Both the position numbers and the translations under genes were made by a program. This document shows, piece by piece, positions 50,836 through 58,356 of a DNA stretch of 64,000 nt (position 1 is its first letter; each line of letters opens with the position of its first letter). The notes under the pieces are model-generated. The model made no database searches. It saw nothing but the letters and a program-made list of their open reading frames with translations, and was not told the DNA's origin. The stretch is from the NCBI RefSeq assembly GCF_048087625.1, contig NZ_CP159805.1:1116001-1180000 (forward strand), in the 5' to 3' direction. The stretch is from Pseudothioglobus sp905182815. GTDB lineage: Bacteria; Pseudomonadota; Gammaproteobacteria; PS1; Pseudothioglobaceae.

Positions 50836-52752
50836 CTATTGGACTCTATTTTTAATCAAATCATCGACAACACTGGGTTCAGATAATGTTGATGTATCTC
50901 CGAGCTCTGCATAGTCATCTTCTGCAATTTTCCTCAGGATACGTCTCATAATTTTTCCAGACCTTGTCTTTGGAAGGCCCTGTGCAAATTGAATTTTATC
51001 TACCGTTGCGATTGGGCCTATTTCTTTTCTAACTAAAGCTACTAGATCTTTTTTAAGCTCCTCAGTACCAATAACGCCAGTCATTAAAGAGACATAAGCA
51101 TAAATGCCTTGGCCTTTTATATCATGGGGCATACCAACAACTGCGGACTCACTTACATCGCTATGAAGAACTAAGGCAGATTCAATTTCAGCCGTACCTA
51201 GTCGGTGTCCAGATATATTTAAAACATCATCAACTCTTCCAGTAATCCAATAATAGCCATCAGCGTCTCGCTTTACTCCATCTCCTGCAAAATATTTACC
51301 TGGGTATGTCGTAAAGTAAGCCTCCATAAATCGCTCATGATTGTTATATAAAGTCCTCATTTGACCTGGCCAAGATCTTGCTATAACAAGAACACCTGAT
51401 GCCTCACCCTCTAAAAGCTCTCCACTTTCACTAAGAACTTGTGGCTCTACGCCAAAGAACGGCATAGTTGCAGAGCCAGGTTTTAGGGCTGTTGCAAAAG
51501 GCATAGGTGTAATCATGTGGCCACCTGTTTCTGTCTGCCACCAGGTATCCACAACTGGACATCTCTCCTCGCCAACAATATTGTAATACCACTCCCAAGC
51601 TTCAGGATTAATTGGTTCTCCAACAGTTCCTAAAATTTTTAAACTAGCCCTAGATGTTTTTTGCACATGCTCATTTCCAGCACCCATCAAAGCCCTAATA
51701 GCAGTAGGCGCTGTGTAAAAAATATTCACTTTATGTTTATCAATTACCTGCCAAAATCTTGAGGCATCTGGGTAATTAGGAACGCCCTCAAACATCAAAG
51801 TAGTTGCTCCATTAGCCAGTGGCCCATAGACTATATATGAGTGGCCAGTAACCCATCCAACATCAGCAGTACACCAGTAAATATCGCCTTCTTGATAATC
51901 AAAAGTATATTTATGAGTCATTGCAGCATATAACAAATATCCTCCTGAGGTATGAAGAACACCCTTTGGTTTTCCAGTTGAACCAGAAGTATAAAGAATA
52001 AATAAAGGGGTTTCAGCATCAAACATCTCGCAAGGAAAGTCTGGTGAAGCATTTTTAACTAACTCGTGATACCATACATCTCTATCACCCCAATTAACTT
52101 CTCCACCTGTCCTCTTTACAACAACAATATGTTCAACACAGTCACATTCTTTAGTTGCAATATCCACATTGGCTTTTAAAGGAATTGATTTGCCGCCACG
52201 AACCCCTTCATCAGAAGTAATTACTAGCTTGCACTCACTATCAAGAATTCGATCTCTCAAAGCATCTGGTGAAAATCCTCCAAAAACTACTGAATGAATC
52301 GCGCCAAGCCTTGCACATGCAAGCATGGCAACTGTGGCTTCAACGATCATAGGCATATACAAACAAATACGATCGCCTTTTACAACACCTAAATCCTTCA
52401 TTCCATTGGCAAATTTACAAACTTTTTCGTGTAGATCTTTATAGGTTATTGATTCACTTAAATTAGGATCATCTCCCTCCCAAATAATTGCAACCTGTTC
52501 AGCACGTTCGGGCAGATGACGATCTAAACAGTTATATGACACATTTAAAGTTGCACCCTCAAACCAAGCAATTTTTCCTTTAGAAAAATCAACATCTGAG
52601 ACTCTTTCCCATTTCTTTTCCCAGTCAATAAATTTATCAGCCTGTTCAGCCCAAAACTCATCTGGATTTAAAATAGAATAATCATACATAGACTGATAAC
52701 TTTCAGCATTGATTAATGGCTTTCTATTGCTTTGCATAATAGGATATTGCAT
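50836..52752 (-). CDS. acs: Acetyl-CoA synthetase
   Basis: 638 residues, usual Acs length. YTSGSTGKPKGVLHTSGGYLL is the AMP-binding P-loop. VDTWWQTETGGHMITPMP is the acetate/AMP pocket and YFAGDGVKRDADGYYWITGRVDDVLNISGHRLG the hinge. PKTRSGKIMRRILRKIA holds the catalytic Lys, which is often controlled by acetylation. It activates acetate to acetyl-CoA in the cytoplasm. A strong terminator lies upstream, after rpoZ. Confidence 0.97.
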   Translation of the reverse strand: MQYPIMQSNRKPLINAESYQSMYDYSILNPDEFWAEQADKFIDWEKKWERVSDVDFSKGKIAWFEGATLNVSYNCLDRHLPERAEQVAIIWEGDDPNLSESITYKDLHEKVCKFANGMKDLGVVKGDRICLYMPMIVEATVAMLACARLGAIHSVVFGGFSPDALRDRILDSECKLVITSDEGVRGGKSIPLKANVDIATKECDCVEHIVVVKRTGGEVNWGDRDVWYHELVKNASPDFPCEMFDAETPLFILYTSGSTGKPKGVLHTSGGYLLYAAMTHKYTFDYQEGDIYWCTADVGWVTGHSYIVYGPLANGATTLMFEGVPNYPDASRFWQVIDKHKVNIFYTAPTAIRALMGAGNEHVQKTSRASLKILGTVGEPINPEAWEWYYNIVGEERCPVVDTWWQTETGGHMITPMPFATALKPGSATMPFFGVEPQVLSESGELLEGEASGVLVIARSWPGQMRTLYNNHERFMEAYFTTYPGKYFAGDGVKRDADGYYWITGRVDDVLNISGHRLGTAEIESALVLHSDVSESAVVGMPHDIKGQGIYAYVSLMTGVIGTEELKKDLVALVRKEIGPIATVDKIQFAQGLPKTRSGKIMRRILRKIAEDDYAELGDTSTLSEPSVVDDLIKNRVQ

Positions 52753-52842
52753 TGAATTTCCTCAATATTGAATTTGTTAAAAAAACCATGTTACCAAAGT
52801 CAATGATTATAAAAATAGTTAAATATATTGAATTGGGCAAAA

Positions 52843-52868
52843 AAAAATGACGCAGTGCGTCATTTTTT
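52843..52868 (-). terminator. Terminator after rpoZ
   Basis: AAATGACG, CAGTG, CGTCATTT has T-runs on both sides, so it could work in both directions. On the minus strand it follows rpoZ by about 22 nt and ends in T9. Confidence 0.9.
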
Positions 52869-52889
52869 ATTAACTCTTAGAAGTCTTAT

Positions 52890-53234
52890 TTATTCATCAA
52901 CCTCTTTAACTGCTAGATCATCAGATTCAGCTTCTGAATCTAACTTTACATCTGAAAGCTCTGCTGCGACTTCGTTTGCTTTGGCTTCTTGAGCAAGTCT
53001 ATCATGAGCATTAAGCTCTTCTTCCATTGCATATTCTTCAGTCAAAATTGAGGCATCAATCAAACCAGCTTCAATTTCTCTAAGAGCTACTACTGTAGGC
53101 TTATCTTTACCAACATCTAAAGTTGATCTAAACCCACCAGAGTTTAACTGGTGCGCTCGCTTTGCAGCAACTAAAACTAATTCAAATCTATTCTCTACCT
53201 TATCTAAACATTCCTCTACTGTTACTCTTGCCAT
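52890..53234 (-). CDS. rpoZ: RNA polymerase omega subunit
   Basis: 114 residues. MARVTVEECLDKVENRFELVL and AAKRAHQLNSGG are the conserved omega core, followed by KPTVVALREIEAGLI. The acidic tail after about residue 70 is longer than in E. coli (91 residues). Omega supports assembly of RNA polymerase and is part of the ppGpp site. The usual neighbours gmk and spoT are not here. Confidence 0.95.
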   Translation of the reverse strand: MARVTVEECLDKVENRFELVLVAAKRAHQLNSGGFRSTLDVGKDKPTVVALREIEAGLIDASILTEEYAMEEELNAHDRLAQEAKANEVAAELSDVKLDSEAESDDLAVKEVDE

Positions 53235-53289
53235 AATCTTAGTTAACCTATTTTGATCAGATGATAAAATAAAGCAATTTTACTTTAAT

Positions 53290-53961
53290 ATGCCTAACAT
53301 GGAAAGACTTATTGTACTTGATACTGAGACAACTGGAATTCGACCAGAAGAGGGGCATCGCATCATTGAAGTCGGAGCAGTACAAATATTAAATAGAGAA
53401 ATAACAAACACTGAATTTCATAAATATGTTCAACCTAATAAGCCAGTTGGAGAATCAGTTAATATCCATGGCATTACAGATAAATTCTTAATAAATAAAC
53501 CGCAATTTAATAAAATTTCTAATGACTTACTATCTTTTATTAAAGGGGCAACTTTAATCATTCATAACGCGCCATTTGATCTAGGATTTTTGAATAATGA
53601 ATTAAAAATAAATGGTATTGACAAAAAAATAGAAGATATTTGTCAAATCATAGATACCCTAGAACTATCTAAAGAGCAGCGTCCAGGCACTATGCACAAT
53701 CTAGATGCATTATGTAGACGTTTCGGAGTTGATACAAGTGCTAGAACAAGACATGGAGCTTTACTAGATGCACAGATTCTCGCTCAAGTCTATCTTGCAA
53801 TGACTGGAGGGCAATCAATATTGTTTCAAGAAAGCTCAAACATTGAATCCCAGATAAGTGATCCAGCAATTATCAAAAATAATATTGCTAATAAAGACAA
53901 TATCAAAGTTATCTACGCAAATAAAAAGGAAACTGACCTTCATGATAACTACTTTAAATAG
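53290..53961 (+). CDS. dnaQ: DNA polymerase III epsilon subunit (3'-5' exonuclease)
   Basis: 223 residues. ExoI VLDTETTGI, ExoII IIHNAPFDLGFLNNEL and ExoIII-epsilon RHGALLDAQILAQVYL carry the DEDDh catalytic acids and His. HNLDALCRRFGVD is typical of the DnaQ branch. It proofreads during replication. The C-terminal 40 residues, which bind the polymerase alpha subunit, are less conserved. The ATG at 53290 or the one three codons later could be the start; neither has a clear ribosome binding site. Confidence 0.94.
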   Translation: MPNMERLIVLDTETTGIRPEEGHRIIEVGAVQILNREITNTEFHKYVQPNKPVGESVNIHGITDKFLINKPQFNKISNDLLSFIKGATLIIHNAPFDLGFLNNELKINGIDKKIEDICQIIDTLELSKEQRPGTMHNLDALCRRFGVDTSARTRHGALLDAQILAQVYLAMTGGQSILFQESSNIESQISDPAIIKNNIANKDNIKVIYANKKETDLHDNYFK

Positions 53962-54010
53962 CAAGTAAATAGTGCAAATAAAATAGATTAAATATGTCTC
54001 AAAATAGGCG

Positions 54011-54038
54011 TTGACTAACAATCCTATCACAGTATAAT
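54011..54038 (+). promoter_or_regulatory. Promoter of the tRNA-Pro-Arg-His unit
   Basis: TTGACT (54011-54016), a 16-bp spacer and a perfect TATAAT (54033-54038) lie 11 bp before the tRNA-Pro gene. This is a near-consensus sigma-70 promoter. Confidence 0.85.
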
Positions 54039-54048
54039 TACTCACCTT

Positions 54049-54125
54049 CGGAGTGTGGCGCAGTCTGGTAGCGTATCTGGTTTGGGACCAGGTGGTCAGA
54101 GGTTCGAATCCTCTCACTCCGACCA
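54049..54125 (+). tRNA. tRNA-Pro (TGG)
   Basis: 77 nt with encoded CCA. Acceptor stem CGGAGTG pairs with CACTCCG. The anticodon loop TTTGGGA gives anticodon TGG. The T arm contains GGTTCGAATCC. Confidence 0.97.
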
Positions 54126-54173
54126 AATTTATAATTAAAGTGCAAGCCTAGACTTTATTAAAGTAAAGTTATT

Positions 54174-54250
54174 GCGCCCATAGCTCAGCTGGATAGAGCA
54201 ACGGCCTTCTAAGCCGTAGGTCATACGTTCGAATCGTATTGGGCGCACCA
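54174..54250 (+). tRNA. tRNA-Arg (TCT)
   Basis: 77 nt with encoded CCA. Acceptor stem GCGCCCA pairs with TGGGCGC. The anticodon arm CGGCCTTCTAAGCCG gives anticodon TCT. The T loop is TTCGAAT. Confidence 0.97.
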
Positions 54251-54265
54251 CTTTTTAAATATTAT

Positions 54266-54342
54266 GGCGGGAATAGCTCAGTTGGTAGAGCCCCGGATTG
54301 TGATTCCGGTTGTCGCGGGTTCGAGCCCCGTTTCTCGCCCCA
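54266..54342 (+). tRNA. tRNA-His (GTG)
   Basis: 77 nt with encoded CCA and the extra G at -1 (54266) that pairs with C73, the identity mark of tRNA-His. Acceptor stem GCGGGAA pairs with TTCTCGC with one G-T. The anticodon arm CGGATTGTGATTCCG gives anticodon GTG. From 54295 on its sequence is repeated at 55357, so its 3' part is the attachment-like end of the insertion that follows. Confidence 0.97.
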
Positions 54343-54379
54343 CTTCCTATTAGGGATTCAGCCTCATACTCAACTAAAA
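54295..54379 (+). repeat. Direct repeat, left copy (tRNA-His 3' part)
   Basis: 85 bp from inside the anticodon stem of tRNA-His through its 3' end and 37 bp beyond. It matches 55357-55441 at all but one base (C at 54365, A in the other copy). Repeats of a tRNA 3' end are the usual scar of site-specific integration. Confidence 0.93.
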
Positions 54380-54504
54380 AAGTTTAAAAAATAAATTTAT
54401 AATAGCTCTTTTTGGGTCTTTTTAAATTCTTATACAAAGTGTAGACTCAATTTTTTTTTGAAACTACTGAAAGGTATTTCTTCTTATACTAAATTGAAAT
54501 CTAA

Positions 54505-55227
54505 ATGTTTAAAGCAATAAACATAAAACTATTTAAGACAAACATTAACTCAATATTATTAATATTAATTATTTGCTCATTAATTTTATCTTTTATTTCA
54601 GCAACCAAACTTTCAAAAATAAATATAACGACTTTGGATATAATAAATTTTGATCCAAAATCTGTTCACAGTCTGAGTTTAGATATACAGAGCTTTAATC
54701 CAAAATCTTTGCATATGCAGGGCTTAGATATAAAGAATCTGGATATAGAGAGCCAAAATATAAAGGTTTCTGATATAGAGAGCCAAAATACAAAGGTTTC
54801 TGATATAGAGAGCCTGAATACAGAAACTTTGGATATAGAAGATGCTGATCTAAAAAGAAGTTATTTGCGAAGTATTGACTTATACAAATCTGACATAAAC
54901 GCTGATTCAAATATTCCTGATTTAAATATAGATAATTACAATATTAATTTATATAATCTTTTAAGTGAGCTAATAGGTAGTCGCTCAATAAGTTCTGATG
55001 ATTTAAAGAAAATTGCTTTAGCAGGGTTCTTTGAAACAACTCTTGGTAAGACTCATCTTGAAAGGTTTAAAACTGCCGATAATGGCTCTCTCTTTGAACA
55101 ATATAAAATAATTATTGGGAAAAAACCGATTTATACAACTACAGAGGGTTTTGATGTTTTAGTAAATCCAATTGGATGCATCAATAATAGTTGCGACAAA
55201 TCTATAAAATTTATTAAGTTTTATTAA
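54505..55227 (+). CDS. Membrane-anchored repeat protein inside the tRNA-His insertion
   Basis: 240 residues, family not recognised. An N-terminal membrane anchor (INSILLILIICSLILSFISA, about 16-35) is followed by a region (about 40-125) of D-I/L-centred repeats with a period near ten residues: LDIQSFNPKS, LDIKNLDIES, then SDIESQNTKV copies. It looks like a degenerate solenoid similar in feel to pentapeptide repeats. The C-terminal 100 residues form a separate polar domain with ISSDDLKKIALAGFFETTLGK and a C-x4-C pair (CINNSC). No convincing ribosome binding site is visible. Its codon use is very AT-rich. Confidence 0.6.
   Translation: MFKAINIKLFKTNINSILLILIICSLILSFISATKLSKINITTLDIINFDPKSVHSLSLDIQSFNPKSLHMQGLDIKNLDIESQNIKVSDIESQNTKVSDIESLNTETLDIEDADLKRSYLRSIDLYKSDINADSNIPDLNIDNYNINLYNLLSELIGSRSISSDDLKKIALAGFFETTLGKTHLERFKTADNGSLFEQYKIIIGKKPIYTTTEGFDVLVNPIGCINNSCDKSIKFIKFY
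54741..54830 (+). repeat. Three 30-bp tandem repeats in the insertion gene
   Basis: Units 54741-54770, 54771-54800 and 54801-54830 each begin (G/T)GATATAGAGAGCC and encode the ten-residue period of the protein (DIES-x-N-x(4)). Units 1 and 2 differ at only two bases, while the third has diverged more. They are coding and have no spacers, so they are not a CRISPR array. Confidence 0.9.
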
Positions 55228-55314
55228 TATTAGATTAGACTAAAAGCACTATAATTAAACTTGGATTGAGTAACCCTGGTGTAACTCAAATTGAAAAGAT
55301 TACTAGTTTCGTCC

Positions 55315-55358
55315 CCCTTCCAGCTTTAGCTGGATGCAAGCAACGTAGTTGCGGAGGG
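55315..55358 (+). other. Branched GC-rich hairpin block at the right edge of the insertion
   Basis: Two hairpins stand side by side: CCAGC-TTTA-GCTGG (55320-55333) and GCAAC-GTA-GTTGC (55340-55352). They are enclosed by a short outer stem, CCCTT (55315-55319) with GGAGG (55354-55358, one T-G pair). The outer stem runs into the first two bases of the right direct repeat. Such a folded single strand next to a junction resembles recognition structures of some mobile elements. It could also be a transcript end, although no T-run follows. Confidence 0.5.
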
Positions 55359-55441
55359 ATTGTGATTCCGGTTGTCGCGGGTTCGAGCCCCGTTTCTCGC
55401 CCCACTTCCTATTAGGGATTCAGCCTAATACTCAACTAAAA
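55357..55441 (+). repeat. Direct repeat, right copy (tRNA-His 3' fragment)
   Basis: A partial, non-functional copy of tRNA-His from the anticodon stem to CCA plus 37 bp downstream. It lacks the D arm and 5' acceptor strand. It is identical to 54295-54379 except for one base. Confidence 0.93.
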
Positions 55442-55502
55442 AGAAGTCAAAAGTCCTTTTCTGTGACCTTTTGCGTACGTCCTATTAAGGTATAGTAGTT
55501 TT

Positions 55503-56996
55503 ATGAAGAAACTATTCCTACTTTTAATACTACCCTTCTTCTCAGCCCAAAGTTTAGCGGGCTCGTGTCCTGATGGCAGTGAGCCAGTACAGAGTGTTTC
55601 TGAGGATGGTTCTTATTACATCTACAACTGTAGCAATGCCATTAATGAGCAATCATCTTTTTCTAGTTCAAACACAAAAGCAGTAGCGGGTATTGATATT
55701 GTGAATGACCCCAATATTGACTTTTTCAAGCCACCACAAAAGCCATATCCAACAGGTAAATTATATTGGTTTGGACGGATGTGGCAAATGGCAGATTTTA
55801 ATAAGGATGGATATAGTGATGTTCTTTACATAGGCACTATGAATCCAAATAATGTTGAATGGACTGGGGAGGATACTGGTGGGCTTTGTGGTGGTGGAGC
55901 TTGTAAAGGAAATAAACCATTACCATCATTGTTTTTGGGTGATGCTAAAGGCAAACTTACTTACGCACCTCAGCTACTAATTGATAAACGTGAAGATAGT
56001 GGAATGTCACTAGGAAGGCAGATCCTTGTTGCTGATTATAATAATGACAGTATTCTTGATTTTTATATCGCTGATACTGCAGTTGGAACCCATAACGGTT
56101 TTAGGGATAGCTATTTTTTAAGCCAATCCAATGGCACTTGGCTGGAATCATCAAAAACACACCTAAGCCACTCTAATTTTGAAGTATTTGACCACGGCGC
56201 TGCAACGGGTGATATTGATAGTGATGGCGATATGGACATTGTTATTACTGAGACTAACTGGAAAACAGGAACAGCTTTATGGTGTTTAATAAATGATGGA
56301 AAAGGTTATCTAAATAAACGTAAGTGCGGAGGTATTTTTTCTTTTGCCTTAGAGCTTGCTGATATCGATGGTGATGGTGATTTAGACGTATTACTGGGAG
56401 CACACGAATTTGAGAAGAGTATAGACTTCACTGGTATTGTTTGGAATGATGGTAGGGGTAATTTTAACAAGCATAACAATATCCGCTTACCTCAACATAA
56501 AAAGAAATGGGGCTCAGTGCCTGAAGTTTCAGCGGCGGATTTGGATAATGATGGTGACCTAGATATTGTATATAGCAGAGCCGGTGTTTTATATGTAGGC
56601 ACAGCAATACAAGTCATAGAAAACTTAGGTAATAAGAAGTTTAAAGACCACGGAATATTTCCTTTAGTTAAGGCACCAGATGACTTCATACCAATCCATG
56701 AAGGAAATGAATGGAATGATTTTATTGAGGATATTCGATTTAGAGACCTAGATAAAGATGGAGATATCGATTTATATTTATCGAGCTCTATGTCACTTAA
56801 GACTGACGGTATGGTTTTACTAAATCAGGGTGATTTTGCTTTTGAGTTATTACTCCCTAACGTTGCTAAAAAGTATGTAACAATTGACTACAAAGCTCCC
56901 ACACCTGTCAGCGAAGAAGAAAAGGCAGAAGAGCAGGCAGTGTTAGAAGAAATTGCGGCATTTGAAGCAGAACTGTCAGCTGAGCTTGATGAGTAA
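55503..56996 (+). CDS. Secreted FG-GAP/VCBS-repeat protein
   Basis: 497 residues. A Sec signal peptide (MKKLFLLLILPFFSAQSLAG) is followed by a cysteine-containing N-terminal stretch. Six or more beta-propeller blades follow with calcium-binding loops of the FG-GAP/VCBS type: DFNKDGYSDVLYIG, DYNNDSILDFYIAD, DIDSDGDMDIVITE, DIDGDGDLDVLLGA, DLDNDGDLDIVYSR and DLDKDGDIDLYLSS. The C-terminus is acidic and alanine/glutamate-rich. Such proteins sit outside the inner membrane and bind ligands or other cells. It begins 61 bp after the right repeat of the tRNA-His insertion and may be part of the same accessory region. Confidence 0.85.
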   Translation: MKKLFLLLILPFFSAQSLAGSCPDGSEPVQSVSEDGSYYIYNCSNAINEQSSFSSSNTKAVAGIDIVNDPNIDFFKPPQKPYPTGKLYWFGRMWQMADFNKDGYSDVLYIGTMNPNNVEWTGEDTGGLCGGGACKGNKPLPSLFLGDAKGKLTYAPQLLIDKREDSGMSLGRQILVADYNNDSILDFYIADTAVGTHNGFRDSYFLSQSNGTWLESSKTHLSHSNFEVFDHGAATGDIDSDGDMDIVITETNWKTGTALWCLINDGKGYLNKRKCGGIFSFALELADIDGDGDLDVLLGAHEFEKSIDFTGIVWNDGRGNFNKHNNIRLPQHKKKWGSVPEVSAADLDNDGDLDIVYSRAGVLYVGTAIQVIENLGNKKFKDHGIFPLVKAPDDFIPIHEGNEWNDFIEDIRFRDLDKDGDIDLYLSSSMSLKTDGMVLLNQGDFAFELLLPNVAKKYVTIDYKAPTPVSEEEKAEEQAVLEEIAAFEAELSAELDE

Positions 56997-57061
56997 TTAC
57001 CCTCCCTCACACACCAATCAAAATTGAACTTTGGTTAGATTGAGTAACCTCACTCCATGTT

Positions 57062-58150
57062 TTAAGAGACTTTCAAGATATAAATCTTTCCATCAATCCA
57101 ATTATTTCCTTCTTTCCTTAATTTCACGTTTTGAGAATCAACTAGTTCAAAACCATTAGAAGCAACTTCTAAAATATAACTATCTGAGTGAGCATAACGT
57201 GAACTTTTTAAAAGGGAATAACCTTCACCTAGATGTGTTTCAATTGAAAAGATAAAAAAAGAATTTTTATTAGCGCACTTTTTTACTGCATTAAACATTG
57301 ATGTTATCTCACCAATATATATAAATACATCAAGAGCAATAAATAAGTCATATTTTTCTTTTGATAAGTTAAGTTTTTCAACAATGTCTCCAGCAATTAA
57401 ACTATCATAAATATTCAGTTCATTTGCTTTGGATATCATATTTTCTGAGATATCAATTCCAGTAAGATTATTGCTAATGCTTTGCAAATCTTCTCCTGAT
57501 AAACCCGTTCCACATCCCAAATCAATTACTTTATCAAATTTAGCTTTTGCAGGATCAATCTTTAGGATTATTTCTTTAATAAGAAATGGCAGCTTATATT
57601 GAAGTTGGTTTAATAAAGACTCATCAAATCTTTCTGCATAATCATCAAATAGGTTTTTAACATATTCCTTTGGAGGTCCCTTACTTGTATTTCCTTGTAA
57701 TGAATTAAGCATATGTTGAGGAATAGCATAGTCTGGTTTAAAAATAAGCGCCTTTTCATAGAACTTAATTGCTAGATTAGTTTTTCCCTGGCTAGCATAA
57801 CAACCTCCAGCCATATTAAACAGTAATGCATCATTAGTGCTACCTTTTATTAGCTCTTCAAGGACATTAATTGCATCTGGAATGAGCCCCTTAGAAAAAA
57901 AATATATGACAGAAAGAATTTTATTATTATGGGTTACAGCATAGTCAGGACTTATAGCCACAACTTTTTTATAACTTTTTACTGCTGCATCTAACCGACC
58001 AAGCTTATGATTTGCAGAACCAACATTGTAATGCGCATCAACATACTCTGGCTTAATAGAGATCGCTTTCTCATAGAAACTAATTGCAGTCTCTAATTCT
58101 CCTAACTTAGCGCACCCCTTACCTTTGATATTGTATAGTTTATGCTGCAT
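57062..58150 (-). CDS. TPR protein with C-terminal methyltransferase domain
   Basis: 362 residues. TPR units occupy about residues 1-150 (AISFYEKAISIKPEYVDAHYN, AAVKSYKKVVAISPDYAVTHN, LAIKFYEKALIFKPDYA). A class I SAM methyltransferase follows: KVIDLGCGTGLSGEDL is motif I, LTGIDISENMISKA motif II, and YDLFIALDVFIYIGEI motif IV. The TPR sequence is of the same kind as in the GT41 protein at 30715, suggesting shared ancestry of the repeat module. The substrate may be a protein or small molecule. Confidence 0.85.
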   Translation of the reverse strand: MQHKLYNIKGKGCAKLGELETAISFYEKAISIKPEYVDAHYNVGSANHKLGRLDAAVKSYKKVVAISPDYAVTHNNKILSVIYFFSKGLIPDAINVLEELIKGSTNDALLFNMAGGCYASQGKTNLAIKFYEKALIFKPDYAIPQHMLNSLQGNTSKGPPKEYVKNLFDDYAERFDESLLNQLQYKLPFLIKEIILKIDPAKAKFDKVIDLGCGTGLSGEDLQSISNNLTGIDISENMISKANELNIYDSLIAGDIVEKLNLSKEKYDLFIALDVFIYIGEITSMFNAVKKCANKNSFFIFSIETHLGEGYSLLKSSRYAHSDSYILEVASNGFELVDSQNVKLRKEGNNWIDGKIYILKVS

Positions 58151-58356
58151 TTGATTTGATTTTAATTAAGCCTAAAATATCATGTAATAAATCTATTTTT
58201 GATCACTATTGTAAACTGTAAAGAATAATAATGAACTTAATATATAAACGCTATAATAAGTTTTTAATTACATCAGCCTAGATTAAAACTAAGGATATTA
58301 TTCCTCTTTTATTAGGTTTTTAGTCTAATATTTAATAAATAAGGAACCTCATTAAA

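Larger units (their letters stand above)
54295..55441 (+). mobile_element. Putative 1.06-kb insertion at tRNA-His
   Basis: One unit of 1062 bp (54295-55356) plus the second direct repeat. It contains one gene (54505-55227), a GC-rich hairpin block next to the right repeat, and no recognisable integrase or transposase. It could be a remnant of a larger integrated element, a satellite moved by an enzyme coded elsewhere, or a simple tandem duplication that later changed. The tRNA gene itself stays complete on the left. Confidence 0.6.

Noticed and set aside
53836..54126. A minus-strand open frame of 96 codons across the end of dnaQ and tRNA-Pro.
   Set aside because: Its start (VRGFEPLTTWSQTRYATRLRH) is the translation of the tRNA gene, a well-known false protein pattern.
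54741..54830. Regular 30-bp repeats as a possible CRISPR array.
   Set aside because: Units are contiguous without spacers and are part of an open coding frame; no cas genes are present.
55264..57049. The 12-mer GATTGAGTAACC at 55264 and 57038 as borders of an element around the FG-GAP gene.
   Set aside because: Many 12-mers are expected twice by chance in 64 kb, and flanks do not match beyond it.
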